Under the pieces are notes generated by a model. The model saw nothing but the letters and a program-made list of their open reading frames with translations, was not told the origin of the DNA and searched no databases. Made by a program: the position numbers and the translations under genes. A stretch of 64,000 nt of DNA from contig NZ_RBXO01000001.1 in the NCBI RefSeq assembly GCF_003634935.1, forward strand, positions 7,403,501 to 7,467,500, written 5' to 3'. This DNA comes from Saccharothrix australiensis. GTDB taxonomy: Bacteria > Actinomycetota > Actinomycetes > Mycobacteriales > Pseudonocardiaceae. Positions 39,308 to 48,835 of the stretch are shown piece after piece (the first letter of the stretch is position 1; each line of letters begins with the position of its first letter).

Positions 39308-42145
39308 TCAGTGGGTCGGCGCCTCCTGGTTCGCGACCTCCACCAGGACGCCGTCGGCCAGCATGTCCTCGATCGACTTGGGCATCAGGTAGGCCGTGCC
39401 GCCGCCGGGCTGCTCGAACCACGGCACGGCGACGCCGGTCAGCACCTCCACCGCGCGGCGCAACCGGTACACGCGGTACGGGCGGTTGATCCACGACGGG
39501 ACCAGGGAGCGCTCCTCGAACGGGGTGCCGACGGCGTAGACGAGGTTGCCGTTGCCGTCGCCGAACCGGTCGACCTCCGTGCCGGCGGGCAGCTCGACCA
39601 TCTGCTTGTGCCGGAAGAGGGTGAGCGGTGGTTCGCCGTTCATGGGCGTGATCGGCCAGGAGCGCGCCTTCGGTGCTTCGGGCTGGTTCTCCGGGCGCGG
39701 CGTCGGCGGCGGCGGGACGGGGCGGCGGTCGTCGCGGAAGCCGTTGGTCGCGGGTGGGCGTGCCGGTTCCTCGCGGAAGCCTTCCCCGTGCGGGCGCTGG
39801 GGCTCGTCGCGGAAGGCTTCGCGGTGCGGTTCCTCGCGGAAGTTCTCGCCGTGCGGGCGGTGCGGTTCCTCGCGGAAGCCCTCGGCGGGAGCGCGGTGCG
39901 GCTCGTCGCGGAAGCCCTCGCCGTGCGGGCGCTGGGGCTCCTCGCGGAAGCCCTCGGCCATCGGCGGGCGCGGTGGCTGGTTGCGCGGCGGGGGTGGTGG
40001 CAGCGGGCGCGGGGCGCGGCGGCCGGTGAGGACCAGCTTGCCGATCAGGTAGGCCGCGGCGTCCTCCACGCGGTCGAACCGGACCGGGTTGGTCGGGCCG
40101 TGGTCGAACCACGACACCTCCCACGACCGGCCCTCGGTCCGGAGCACCCACGTGCGGTCCGCCGGCTCGCCGAACCGGTAGGCGGCGGGCGGCACGTCCA
40201 GGTCGTCCAGGGCGCGCCGGACGCCGGTCAGCTCGCGCTCCTCCTCGGGCGTGACCTGCCTCGGCTCGACCGGCGCGGCCTGCTCGCCGAAGGACCCCTC
40301 CGCGAAGCCGCCCTCGCCGTCGAACTCGCGCTCGCCGAATTCCCGCTCGGCGAACGGCCGACCCTCGAACTGCTCGCCGCCGAACTGCCTTCCGTCGAAC
40401 TGCCGGTCACCGAACTGCTGGTCGTCGAACCGCTGGTCCGCGAACTGCTCGCCGCCGAACTGCCGGCCCTCGAACTGCTCGTCCTCGAACGACTTCTCGG
40501 CGAACTGCTGGTCGGCGAACTGCTCCTGCGCGCCGAACGGCGGCTGCTCGTCCGCGAACGGCTGCCGGTCGCCGAACTGCTGCTCGTCCGCGAACTGCTG
40601 CTGGTCGCCGAACTGCTGCTGGTCGCCGAACTGCGGCTGCGCGAACGCCTGCTGCTCGTGGAACAGCTCCTCCTGGTCGACCTCGAACTCGGTGGTCTGC
40701 TCGACCGCCTCCGGCGCGGCACCGGCCTGGTCGTGCCCGGCCTGTTCGTGCCCGGCCTCCGCCACCGGCACGTCGGCGAGGTCCGGCCCGTCCTCCGCCA
40801 CCTCCTCCGGCGCGGGCTCGGCGGGCGCCGCCGCCTCGGCGGTCCCCTCCCGGACCGCCGGCTCGGAGCCCTCCTCGGCGAACGGGCTCCACGCCTGGGT
40901 GTCGTTCAGCTCCCGGTCGTAGCTCGCGGGCGCGAACAGGTCCATCCCGTCGACGTAGGTCTCCCGCCGGTAGCGGTCGTCGATGACCGGGCCGCCGTCC
41001 TCCTCGAACCGCACCCGGTACGGCGGGCCGTCCTGCGTGAACTCGGCGACCTCGGGCGTGATCTCGGTCAGGTTCGCCGTCTCCTCGACGTCCGCGGGCG
41101 CGGCGGCGGGCGGCTCCGGGTCGTGCTCGCGCTCGCGCTCCGCCTCGGGCGGGTCGGCCACGGCGGAGGGCGGCGGGGGCACCTCGGGCCGCGGCGCGAC
41201 GACCGTCGCGCCCACCTCCACCGGCTCCTCCCGCTCGGCGAACGCCTCGAACGGCTCGGCGGCCTGCTCGGCGGCCTCGGCCACCGGCAACCGCGTGTCG
41301 CGCGGCGCGGCGGGCGCGCCCAGGTTCGCCGCCGCGGCGATCCGCGCCTCCTCCGGGACGTCGGGCAGCACGTAGTCGTTCGCCTTGGCCCGCTCGACCA
41401 GCTCGGGTTCCGGCGGCACGCCGTACGCCCGCAGGTAGTAGCCCACGGCGGCGGGCCAGATCCAGTGGCCGTCGGTCTGGAACGCCACCGGCACGACCGC
41501 GGGCGCGTCCGGGTTCAGCACGTCGGCGTCGAACCCGCGCCCGATGACGGCGACCGGCGCGTGGTCCAGGTAGTCCAGCAGCAGCTCGTGCTCGCCCTCC
41601 GGCACCGGCGGCCGGTTCACCGAGGGCCGCCCGCCGGGGCCCGCGCCGTCGAACACCCTGGCCGTCCGGAAGCCGCGCGGCGGGGTCGGTGGCGGCGGCG
41701 TCGGCGGCTGCTGCGCCAACCTGCGGCGCAGCCAGTCCGGCACGTTCTCGTCGGCGCGCGGGAAGAACCGCATCTCGTCCACGTACGCCTGCGGCGGCGG
41801 TGGCGTCTGCCACGCGGGCTCGGCGCGGTCGAAGTCGAGGTTGTAGCTCGACGGGTGGTCGAGCTGGTAGCGGGCGTTGGTCCAGCTGCCGCGACCCTCC
41901 CGGTACATGCCGGCGCGCAGGCGCGAGAACAGGCCCGCCACCTCCTGCGGCGGCGACCAGACGCGCATGGTGCCGTCGGCGGACCGCACTTCGGCGGCCA
42001 ACTCGAAGTACCGACCGGTCGCGCGGTACTCCGCGGACACGTGCCGCCAGTCTTCCGGGGCGGCGCGCATCAGCGTCAGGCCGATCTGCTTGACCAGCGC
42101 ATCCTGCTCGGTCGGGTTCAACGGCTTCGGCTCGGACACGTGCAT
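39308..42145 (-). CDS. Large protein with C-terminal TNT NAD-glycohydrolase-like domain
   Basis: This 945-residue protein has an N-terminal module (about 10-135, ending VPDWL) shared with both neighbours. A second domain contains VVPVAFQTDGHWIWPAAVGYYLRAY. A long acidic, Gln/Phe-rich region includes about 16 five-residue repeats of the QFxx(Q/E) type. A charged tract has 13-residue repeats around GFREEPHRPHGE. The C-terminal TNT-like domain (about 845-945) holds GTEVDRFGDGNGNLVYAVGTPFEERS and APWF-like VPWFEQPGGGTAYL. Active TNT toxins usually have Gln where this has Ala (GGGTQY), so activity is doubtful. The second ATG (42145) has the better ribosome-site spacing. Confidence 0.8.
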   Translation of the reverse strand: MHVSEPKPLNPTEQDALVKQIGLTLMRAAPEDWRHVSAEYRATGRYFELAAEVRSADGTMRVWSPPQEVAGLFSRLRAGMYREGRGSWTNARYQLDHPSSYNLDFDRAEPAWQTPPPPQAYVDEMRFFPRADENVPDWLRRRLAQQPPTPPPPTPPRGFRTARVFDGAGPGGRPSVNRPPVPEGEHELLLDYLDHAPVAVIGRGFDADVLNPDAPAVVPVAFQTDGHWIWPAAVGYYLRAYGVPPEPELVERAKANDYVLPDVPEEARIAAAANLGAPAAPRDTRLPVAEAAEQAAEPFEAFAEREEPVEVGATVVAPRPEVPPPPSAVADPPEAEREREHDPEPPAAAPADVEETANLTEITPEVAEFTQDGPPYRVRFEEDGGPVIDDRYRRETYVDGMDLFAPASYDRELNDTQAWSPFAEEGSEPAVREGTAEAAAPAEPAPEEVAEDGPDLADVPVAEAGHEQAGHDQAGAAPEAVEQTTEFEVDQEELFHEQQAFAQPQFGDQQQFGDQQQFADEQQFGDRQPFADEQPPFGAQEQFADQQFAEKSFEDEQFEGRQFGGEQFADQRFDDQQFGDRQFDGRQFGGEQFEGRPFAEREFGEREFDGEGGFAEGSFGEQAAPVEPRQVTPEEERELTGVRRALDDLDVPPAAYRFGEPADRTWVLRTEGRSWEVSWFDHGPTNPVRFDRVEDAAAYLIGKLVLTGRRAPRPLPPPPPRNQPPRPPMAEGFREEPQRPHGEGFRDEPHRAPAEGFREEPHRPHGENFREEPHREAFRDEPQRPHGEGFREEPARPPATNGFRDDRRPVPPPPTPRPENQPEAPKARSWPITPMNGEPPLTLFRHKQMVELPAGTEVDRFGDGNGNLVYAVGTPFEERSLVPSWINRPYRVYRLRRAVEVLTGVAVPWFEQPGGGTAYLMPKSIEDMLADGVLVEVANQEAPTH

Positions 42146-42216
42146 CATCTTCCCCCGCGACTCCCCGTGCCCGCACGGACCCCCGCTGCGCCGAATGGAC
42201 TAACCAAGCGGTGGAA

Positions 42217-43836
42217 TCATTCCCGGACCTCGGGTGACGGCGGCCCGATGGTCGCGCCGGGGATCTCGACGAGGCTCCCGTCGGCCAGCAAATCGCGCAC
42301 GGCCTGCGCGAGGAAGTAGCCGGTGCCGCCACCGACCTGGCCGAACCACGGCACCGCGACGCCCCGGAGCGCCGGCACCGGCTTCCGCACCCGATACACG
42401 TGGTAGTCGCGGTTCAGCCAATCCGGTGGCAGCGATCGGTTCCCGTACATCGTCCCGGCGGCGTACACGAGGTTGCCGGCGTCCGGCCCGAATCGATCCA
42501 GTTCGGTGCCCACCGGCAGCACGACGGCCTCCCGGTCGCGGAACAGCGACAACGGCGGCTCGTCCGGCAGCGGCTGGATGTCCGGCACCGGTCGCACGTC
42601 GGCCACCGGTCGCGCGGCCGCCGCCCGGTTCGCCGCCCGCGCGGCGTCCAGGTCGTCGCGCCACAGCAGCTCGGCCAGCAGCGATTTCGCCGCGTCCACC
42701 ACGTGCTCGTGGACCGGCGGACGCCCGTGCGGGCCGCGACCGGCGTCCCAGAACTGCACCTGCCACCCGGCCGGTCCGGGCGCGGGCTCCAGCACCAGCG
42801 CGTCCGGTTTCGGCTCGACGATGCCGTACTCGTGCTCGTTCACCCCGTAGTGGTCGAGGCGCGCTTTCAGGCGATCCAGGACGCGCCGCTCGTCCTCGGT
42901 GATCACGCGGGGCCGGTGCTCGGGCAGCGGCACGCCCTCCGCCCGACCGCTCGCGAGGGCCTCGGCGGCGCTGCGCGCCTCCGGGGTGACCGGCGGCAGG
43001 GCGTAGCCGTTCTCCCGGATGTGCCGCACGAGCTGCGGCACGGGCGGCACGTGGTGGTTGCGCAGGTGGAAGCCCACGCCGCCGGGCCACACCCAGGTGC
43101 CGTCGGTGTGGAACGACAGGGGCACCGACGGCGTCGCGTCCGGCTTGAACGCGTCGACGCCGTAGGACCGGGCCGCCAGCACGACCGGGGCCTGCTCCAG
43201 GTAGGCCAGGACGTCGTCCAGCTCCTGCGGGTGGACGGGCGGCCGGTCGTGGGTGGGCAGGCCCCGCGCGTCGACGCCGTCGAACACCGGTGCGGCGATC
43301 AGCCCGACGCGGGGCACCCGGCCCGCCTTCGCCGCCAGCCAGTCCGGTGCCGGGTCGCGCGGGTGGCGCTCCAGCTCCTCCTCGTACCGCTCGGGCGCGG
43401 GCGGCGACGTCCAGTCCGGCTCGCGGTCCCGGTCGAACACCGCCGAGTACGTGTCCGGGTGTTCGAGGTGCAACCGCACGGCGAACCAGGTGCCCTGGCC
43501 CGGCCGCGCCATGCCCTCGCGCAACCGCACCAGGAACGGCAGCGCCTCGTCGGGCAGCCGCCACGGGAACGACCCGCCGAAGATCGTCCGGCCCGACGCC
43601 TCGGCCTCCACGTGGGAGCCCATCGCGCGGAAGTCGACGGACAGCTGCTCCCAGTCGCCGGGCAGCCGGTGCACCAGCAGCGTGGTGAGCGAGCCGAGGA
43701 TCGCGTTCTGGTCCTCGACGTCCAGCTGCGGCGCGACCTCGACGCCCGGCGGCGGCGTGCCCTCGACGCCCGGCGGCGGCGCGTGCCCGACCTCCGACCG
43801 CGGGGTGCCCTCGGCGTCCGGCTGCGGCGCGCTCAT
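42217..43836 (-). CDS. Second TNT-domain protein of the cassette
   Basis: This 539-residue paralogue of the preceding protein has the N-terminal shared module (about 40-160, ending APDWL), the middle domain with VPLSFHTDGTWVWPGGVGFHLRNH, a short linker in place of the repeats, and a C-terminal TNT-like domain. That domain contains VGTELDRFGPDAGNLVYAAGTMYGNRSLPPDWLN and VPWFGQVGGGTGYFL. The usual Gln of the GGxxQY motif is Gly. The ATG overlaps the upstream gene by four bases (ATGA), so they are coupled. It has no signal peptide. Confidence 0.8.
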   Translation of the reverse strand: MSAPQPDAEGTPRSEVGHAPPPGVEGTPPPGVEVAPQLDVEDQNAILGSLTTLLVHRLPGDWEQLSVDFRAMGSHVEAEASGRTIFGGSFPWRLPDEALPFLVRLREGMARPGQGTWFAVRLHLEHPDTYSAVFDRDREPDWTSPPAPERYEEELERHPRDPAPDWLAAKAGRVPRVGLIAAPVFDGVDARGLPTHDRPPVHPQELDDVLAYLEQAPVVLAARSYGVDAFKPDATPSVPLSFHTDGTWVWPGGVGFHLRNHHVPPVPQLVRHIRENGYALPPVTPEARSAAEALASGRAEGVPLPEHRPRVITEDERRVLDRLKARLDHYGVNEHEYGIVEPKPDALVLEPAPGPAGWQVQFWDAGRGPHGRPPVHEHVVDAAKSLLAELLWRDDLDAARAANRAAAARPVADVRPVPDIQPLPDEPPLSLFRDREAVVLPVGTELDRFGPDAGNLVYAAGTMYGNRSLPPDWLNRDYHVYRVRKPVPALRGVAVPWFGQVGGGTGYFLAQAVRDLLADGSLVEIPGATIGPPSPEVRE

Positions 43837-44303
43837 GCGTTCTGCTCCTCGGTGGCGGCCTCCGCCAGCTCGGCCCGCAGCCAGTCCGGGATGAAGGCGT
43901 CGTCGCGGGGGAAGGCCGCCAGGTCCCGCGCGAAGTCGGTGGCGGGCACCGGGGGCGCGAACAGCGGGTCGTGGTCGAAGTTGTAGGTGATGTCGATCCG
44001 CGCCGGCGCGTTCACCACGCACCGGCAGGAGAACCACGTGCCGCGGCCCGGCTGGTACAGCACCTCGCGCATCTCGCGGAACGCCGCCGTCAGCCCCTCC
44101 GGCGGCAGCACCTCCGGCGTCGACCCGTCCGGGCGGTACACCGTCAGCGCCAGGTCCTGCACCGCGACCGTCATCCGGACCAGCAGGTCGACGCGCCGGA
44201 AGTCCTCCGGGACGGCGGCCAGCAGCAGGCCGCCGATGCGCTGGAGCAGCTCGTCGTGGCGCTGCTCAGCGGCCGGCGGGCCGGTGGGCTCCGGTGTGCT
44301 CAT
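43833..44303 (-). CDS. Stand-alone version of the shared N-terminal module (YezG-like?)
   Basis: This 156-residue protein is colinear with the N-terminal modules of the two downstream TNT proteins: ELLQRIGGLLLAAVPEDFRRVDL, LPPEGLTAAFREMREVLYQPGRGTWFSCR, FDHDPLF and IPDWLRAEL. The module resembles DUF600/YezG-type immunity proteins in layout, but I am unsure of this. It is the first gene of the three-gene operon; CAGGAG lies 8 bases before its ATG. It could bind or neutralise the TNT proteins. Confidence 0.7.
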   Translation of the reverse strand: MSTPEPTGPPAAEQRHDELLQRIGGLLLAAVPEDFRRVDLLVRMTVAVQDLALTVYRPDGSTPEVLPPEGLTAAFREMREVLYQPGRGTWFSCRCVVNAPARIDITYNFDHDPLFAPPVPATDFARDLAAFPRDDAFIPDWLRAELAEAATEEQNA

Positions 44304-44643
44304 GGGGGCGGCTCCTGACGTAGGTCCCGGTCGTGCCGTCGGCGCGCCACCCGCCACCGGGACCGGTGCCGGTGGCGGAGCGGGTCGCGCGGGGCGGCGG
44401 TGTCGATGATCTCGACCGTACCGCCGGCACCGGCGGACTTCGACCGGTCCCGCGCCATCGGCGGCGGGTCTTCCGGAGGGTTCGGGCCGACGACCGCGCG
44501 CACCCCGCACGAGTGTATTTGGTGTGGGATACATCACAGTTATCTTTGCGAGGGGCCCTCCGGACAGTGATGACGCGATCACGCGATCAGACGTCCCACG
44601 TCTGCGCAGAACGGCGGGCCGGCGTCGCGTGCAGAGTGGTTGG
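44304..44643. promoter_or_regulatory. Divergent promoter region
   Basis: This 340-base gap lies between the TNT operon and an MFS gene. Around 44512-44550 is a distinctly AT-rich stretch (GTGTATTTGGTGTGGGATAC and TTATCTTTG) that probably holds the promoters. No gene is convincing. Confidence 0.4.
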
Positions 44644-45858
44644 GTGCTCCGCCCTTACCGCGAACTGGCCGCCGTGCCGGGACTGCCCGCGTTGTTGACC
44701 TGGTCGATGCTGGGTCGGGTGCACATGCCCGGCACACCGCTCGCGACGTCGTTCCTGATCGCCGGGTGGACCGGGTCGTACACGGCGGCGGGGCTCGTGG
44801 CCGGCGCGTTCGCGCTGGGCCTCGGCGTGGCGAGCCCGTTGCGCGGGCGCACCGCCGACCGCCGCCCGGCGAACCGGTTGCTGCTGGTCACGGCGGCGGG
44901 TTACACGGCGGCGATGGCGGTGGCCGGCCTGCTGCCCGCGCTGCTCCCGCCGTCCTGGTGGCCGCTGTCGGTGCTGGTGGCCGCGCTGGCGGGGCTCTCG
45001 CTGCCACCGGTGGCGCAGGTGAGCCGGGCGAACTTCCCCCGGCTGGCCACGGGGCCGGCGCGGCAGGCCGTGTTCACCGTCGAGGCGTCGATGCAGGAGC
45101 TCCTGTACATCGTCGGGCCCGCGCTCGCGGCGACCGTCGTGGCGGTGGCGAACGCGCAGGTCGCGCTGTGGCTGTGCGGCGCGCTGGGCGTGCTGGGCGC
45201 GCTCGGGTTCCGCGCCGCGCTGCGGCGGACCGGGCTGGACGAGCCCGAACCGCGCGGCGAGCACGCCGGGCGGACCCTGCTGGCGGACCGCTCGATGGTG
45301 TGCGCGCTGGTCACCAGCCTGTGCGTGGTGGCGTCGCTGGTGACGGTCGACATGGTGGTCATCGCGTGGGCGCGCGACCTGGGCGACCCGGCGCTGGCCG
45401 GTGTGCTGGTGGCGGTGTGGGGCGTCGGGTCGACCGCGGGCGGCCTGGTCGTCGGCGGGATGAGCGGCGAGGTCCGGTTCACCCGGCGGATGGCGTTGCT
45501 GGCGCTGGGCGTGGCGGCGCTGGTGCCCGTGCTGCCGCCGGTGCTGTCGCCGTCCTCGGCGTGGCTGATCGGCCTGGTGCTGTGCGTCGGCGGGATGGCC
45601 ATCGCGCCCGCGATCGCCGCCAACAACGCCCGGATCAGCGACCTCGCGCCGGACGGCCGCAAGGCCGAGGCGTTCGGGTGGGTGAGCGCGTTCTCCACGG
45701 CGGGTTCGGCGACGGTGCTGCCCCTCGCGGGCTGGCTGCTCGACCACGTCGGGCCCGCGGCGGCGGCCGGCGCGGCGGCCGGGGCGGCCGGGCTGGCCGT
45801 GCTGCTGGCGAGCCGGGTGCGCGTGCCGCGGCGGGAGCTGGCCGGCTCCGTTGCCTGA
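44644..45858 (+). CDS. MFS transporter
   Basis: This 404-residue protein has about 12 transmembrane helices, beginning VLRPYRELAAVPGLPALLTWSMLGR, with a loop-2 motif SPLRGRTADRRPANRLLL. It resembles actinobacterial exporters of unknown substrate. The GTG at 44644 is chosen; the frame extends upstream without protein-like sequence. Its end overlaps the next transporter gene. Confidence 0.85.
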   Translation: MLRPYRELAAVPGLPALLTWSMLGRVHMPGTPLATSFLIAGWTGSYTAAGLVAGAFALGLGVASPLRGRTADRRPANRLLLVTAAGYTAAMAVAGLLPALLPPSWWPLSVLVAALAGLSLPPVAQVSRANFPRLATGPARQAVFTVEASMQELLYIVGPALAATVVAVANAQVALWLCGALGVLGALGFRAALRRTGLDEPEPRGEHAGRTLLADRSMVCALVTSLCVVASLVTVDMVVIAWARDLGDPALAGVLVAVWGVGSTAGGLVVGGMSGEVRFTRRMALLALGVAALVPVLPPVLSPSSAWLIGLVLCVGGMAIAPAIAANNARISDLAPDGRKAEAFGWVSAFSTAGSATVLPLAGWLLDHVGPAAAAGAAAGAAGLAVLLASRVRVPRRELAGSVA

Positions 45859-46819
45859 GCGGGCTCCATTGCCTGGGAGTGCTCCGTCGGCGCGGCTGCG
45901 GGCCGTCGGCGCGCTCGTCGCGTTCGCGGGCGGGGTGGTCCTCGCGGTGCAGGGCCGGCTCAACGGCGAGCTGGGGCACGTGTTCCGCGACGGGTTCCTG
46001 GCGGCGCTCGTGTCGTTCGGCGGCGGGTTGCTGCTGCTGGTGGTCGGGGTGGGCGCGTCCGCCGCCGGGCGGGCCGGGTTGACCCGGCTGCGGGCGGCGG
46101 TGCGGCGCGGCGACCTCCGGTGGTGGCAGTGCGTCGGCGGCGCGTGCGGCGCGTTCTTCGTGTCCGCGCAGGGGTTGACCATCGCGTCGCTCGGCGTGGC
46201 GGCGTTCACCGTGTCGGTGGTGGCCGCGCAGGTCGTGAGCAGCCTGCTGGTGGACCGGGCGGGCGTCGGTCCGGCGGGCGCGCAGCCGTTCACGGTCCCG
46301 CGCGTCGCGGGCGCGGCGCTCGCCGTGGTCGCGGTGGGGGTGGCCGTGTCGGACGGGTTCGGCCGGCCCGGCGCGCTGTGGCCGGCGCTGCTGCCCGCGG
46401 CGGCCGGTGTCGGGCTCGGGTGGCAGCAGGCGGTGAACGGCCTGGTCCGGGAGGCCGCCCGGAGCACGGGAGTGGCGACGCTGGTCAACTTCGCCACCGG
46501 GACGATCGTGCTGCTGGCGGTGTGCGCCGTCGACGTGGCGGTGCGCGGCCTGCCCTCGGCCGCGCCCTCGTCGCCGTGGTTCTACGCGGGCGGTGCGCTG
46601 GGCATCGTCACGATCGGGACGGCCGTGGTGGCGGTGCGGTGGAGCGGGGTGCTGCTGGTCGGACTGGGCCAGGTGGCCGGGCAGCTGGTGGGCGCGCCGG
46701 CGGTCGACCTCATCGCGCCCGCGGGCGGTGCGCGCGTGGGCGTGGTGACCGTGGTGGGCACGGTGCTGACGCTGCTGGCGGTGGTGGTGGCCGCGCTGCC
46801 GGACCGGCGACGGGGCTGA
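45851..46819 (+). CDS. DMT-superfamily membrane transporter (DUF606/YdcZ-like)
   Basis: This 322-residue protein has about ten transmembrane helices in two related halves, each opening with a pattern such as [11 protein letters not shown] and [11 protein letters not shown] that is typical of DUF606-type transporters. The start is a TTG (45851, overlapping the previous gene by eight bases, or 45869), so the N-terminus is uncertain. It is probably translated together with the MFS gene. Confidence 0.82.
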   Translation: MPERAPLPGSAPSARLRAVGALVAFAGGVVLAVQGRLNGELGHVFRDGFLAALVSFGGGLLLLVVGVGASAAGRAGLTRLRAAVRRGDLRWWQCVGGACGAFFVSAQGLTIASLGVAAFTVSVVAAQVVSSLLVDRAGVGPAGAQPFTVPRVAGAALAVVAVGVAVSDGFGRPGALWPALLPAAAGVGLGWQQAVNGLVREAARSTGVATLVNFATGTIVLLAVCAVDVAVRGLPSAAPSSPWFYAGGALGIVTIGTAVVAVRWSGVLLVGLGQVAGQLVGAPAVDLIAPAGGARVGVVTVVGTVLTLLAVVVAALPDRRRG

Positions 46820-47003
46820 GCCGCCCGGCGGTGGTAGGACCGCCGGGCGGAGCCGCGCCGACTGCCGAACGGCGCCGGACGGGCTTCGGCGACCGGAACC
46901 CGGTCGGCGGGCCGGTGGCCGGGTGGTCGGGCGGCAGGGTGCTCGGGCGGCCGGGCGGTGGTCGGCGCGCTCCGCCGGTGGCGGTGGTGCGAAGATGGGG
47001 CGC

Positions 47004-47861
47004 GTGACGGCGACGATCCTCAACGGCAGGGCCACTCGGGACGCGATCTTCGACGACCTGCGCACGCGGGTCGCGGCGCTGGTCGAGCAGGGGGTGACGC
47101 CGGGGCTGGCCACCGTGCTGGTCGGCGACGACCCCGGTTCCCACTCGTACGTGAAGGGCAAGCACGCCGCGTGCGCCAAGGTCGGCATCACGTCGATCCG
47201 CCGCGACCTGCCCGCCGACACCACGCAGGAGCAGCTCGAAGCCGTCATCGACGAGCTGAACGCCGACCCGGCCTGCACCGCCTACATCGTGCAGCTGCCG
47301 CTGCCGAAGCACCTGGACGCGAACGCGGTCCTCGGTCGCATCGACCCCCGCAAGGACGGCGACGGCCTGCACCCCGTCAACCTGGGCAAGCTCGTCCTCG
47401 GCGAGGAGGCCCCGCTGCCCGCGACGCCGCGCGGCGTGATCGAGCTGCTGCGCCGGTTCGACGTGCCGATCGCGGGCGCGAACGTGACGGTGGTGGGCCG
47501 CGGCGTGACCGTCGGCCGCCCGATCGGCCTGCTGCTGACCAGGCGCAGCGAGAACGCCACCGTGACGCTGTGCCACACCGGCACCAAGGACCTGGCGGCC
47601 GAGGTGCGCCGCGCGGACATCGTGGTCGCGGGCGCGGGCAGCCCCGGCCTGATCACGGCCGACATGGTGAAGCCGGGCGCCGCCGTGGTGGACGTCGGCA
47701 TCACCCGCACCGACGCCGGCCTGGTCGGCGACGTGCACCCGGACGTGGCGTCGGTCGCCGGCCACCTGGCCCCGATCCCCGGTGGCGCGGGCCCGATGAC
47801 CATCGCGATGCTGCTGACCAACACCGTCGAGGCGGCCGAGCGCGCCGTGGCCGCGGGCTGA
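47004..47861 (+). CDS. folD: Bifunctional methylene-THF dehydrogenase/cyclohydrolase
   Basis: This 285-residue enzyme interconverts 5,10-methylene- and 10-formyl-tetrahydrofolate and supplies purine synthesis. [15 protein letters not shown] holds the catalytic Lys, and [10 protein letters not shown] and the NADP motif GRGVTVGRP are intact. The GTG at 47004 gives [12 protein letters not shown], matching known FolD N-termini; the ATG at 46995 is an alternative. A DUF3017 gene follows by 10 bases, the usual actinobacterial arrangement. Confidence 0.96.
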   Translation: MTATILNGRATRDAIFDDLRTRVAALVEQGVTPGLATVLVGDDPGSHSYVKGKHAACAKVGITSIRRDLPADTTQEQLEAVIDELNADPACTAYIVQLPLPKHLDANAVLGRIDPRKDGDGLHPVNLGKLVLGEEAPLPATPRGVIELLRRFDVPIAGANVTVVGRGVTVGRPIGLLLTRRSENATVTLCHTGTKDLAAEVRRADIVVAGAGSPGLITADMVKPGAAVVDVGITRTDAGLVGDVHPDVASVAGHLAPIPGGAGPMTIAMLLTNTVEAAERAVAAG

Positions 47862-47871
47862 GGCGGGAGCG

Positions 47872-48174
47872 GTGGAGCTCATGCCGGAGCAGCGCTGGCG
47901 CTCGGCGGCCGGCCGGCACCTGCCGTTCGGGCTGGTGCTCGGCGTGGTCGCGCTGGGGCTCGTGCGCATCCTGCAGTACCACTGGCGGCAGGGCGCGGTG
48001 CTGATCGGGGTGGCGCTGCTGGTCGCGGCCCTGCTGCGGCTGCTGGTGACCGACGAGCAGGCCGGCCTGATCGCGATCCGGGGGCGGGGCGTCGACGCGC
48101 TGCTGTACTCGGGGCTGGGCTTCGCCGTGATCGTCGTGGCGATGACCATCATCGGCGGGCCCCTCAGCCGCTGA
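47872..48174 (+). CDS. DUF3017 membrane protein
   Basis: This 100-residue protein has three hydrophobic segments, the pattern of DUF3017 proteins that follow folD in actinobacteria. The function is unknown. Start options are the GTG at 47872 or the ATG at 47881. Confidence 0.85.
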   Translation: MELMPEQRWRSAAGRHLPFGLVLGVVALGLVRILQYHWRQGAVLIGVALLVAALLRLLVTDEQAGLIAIRGRGVDALLYSGLGFAVIVVAMTIIGGPLSR

Positions 48175-48230
48175 CGCCGGGGCATTCGGCGCGCCTCGGG
48201 CGTTCCCGCGCGCTGGACCGGCCTGGTGCC

Positions 48231-48689
48231 GTGTTCGACTCGCCCGACTTCGATCCGGCGCCTTACGCGGATGTCGACGCGTCGGCACAGGTGCGGCGCA
48301 CCTATTGCAGCTGGGGCGACGCGGGCCGGCGGTCGCTGCTCGTGCAGTGCTTCGACCACGCGGCCGAGGCCGACGACGTCCGGCTGCCCGGTGTGGCCGA
48401 CCTGCACCTCGTGCTCTACGCGACCGGTGACGCCGTCATGCGCACGCGGACCGACGGGAAACCGGTCTCCGCGCGCCGGGTGCCCGGCGACCTGGAACTC
48501 GTGGTACCCGGCCGGGCGAGCGTGCGCGACTACCGGGCGACGGCCGCGATGCGCACCATCCAGGTGCACGTCCCGTCGGCGACCGTCGAGCGGGCCGCCG
48601 CCGGCTCGGCGGCGGTCCGCCGTGGGCGGTGCGGTTGTCGGTCGCGCCGCCGGCCCACTCGGGTGCTGCGACGGTCACCGAGCCGGTGA
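48231..48689 (+). pseudogene. Truncated AraC-type regulator
   Basis: Residues 1-125 resemble the ligand-binding half of short AraC-family proteins (RRTYCSWGDAG, LHLVLYATGDAVMRTRTDG, GDLELVVPGRASV, IQVHVPSATVERAA). After about 48600 the sequence becomes Arg-rich and random, and the two helix-turn-helix motifs are absent. It is probably a 3'-truncated gene. The 146 bases to dnaE2 contain three 14-base CCCGCACCCACC-type repeats and no gene. Confidence 0.55.
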
Positions 48690-48835
48690 AGTCGCGCTAC
48701 GTGCGCACCCGGTCGTCCGCGCCGGCACGCCGCGCGCGGCACCGCCCGTGAGAACCGCCCCGCACCCACCAGCCCGCACCCACCGGCCCGCACCCACCGA
48801 CCCCGCCCAGCGACCCGCGACCCGCGACCACCGCG

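Noticed and set aside
39182-42319. 1045-codon plus-strand frame
   Set aside because: It is antisense to the first TNT gene; its Leu/Glu repeats are simply the complement of the Gln/Phe repeats.
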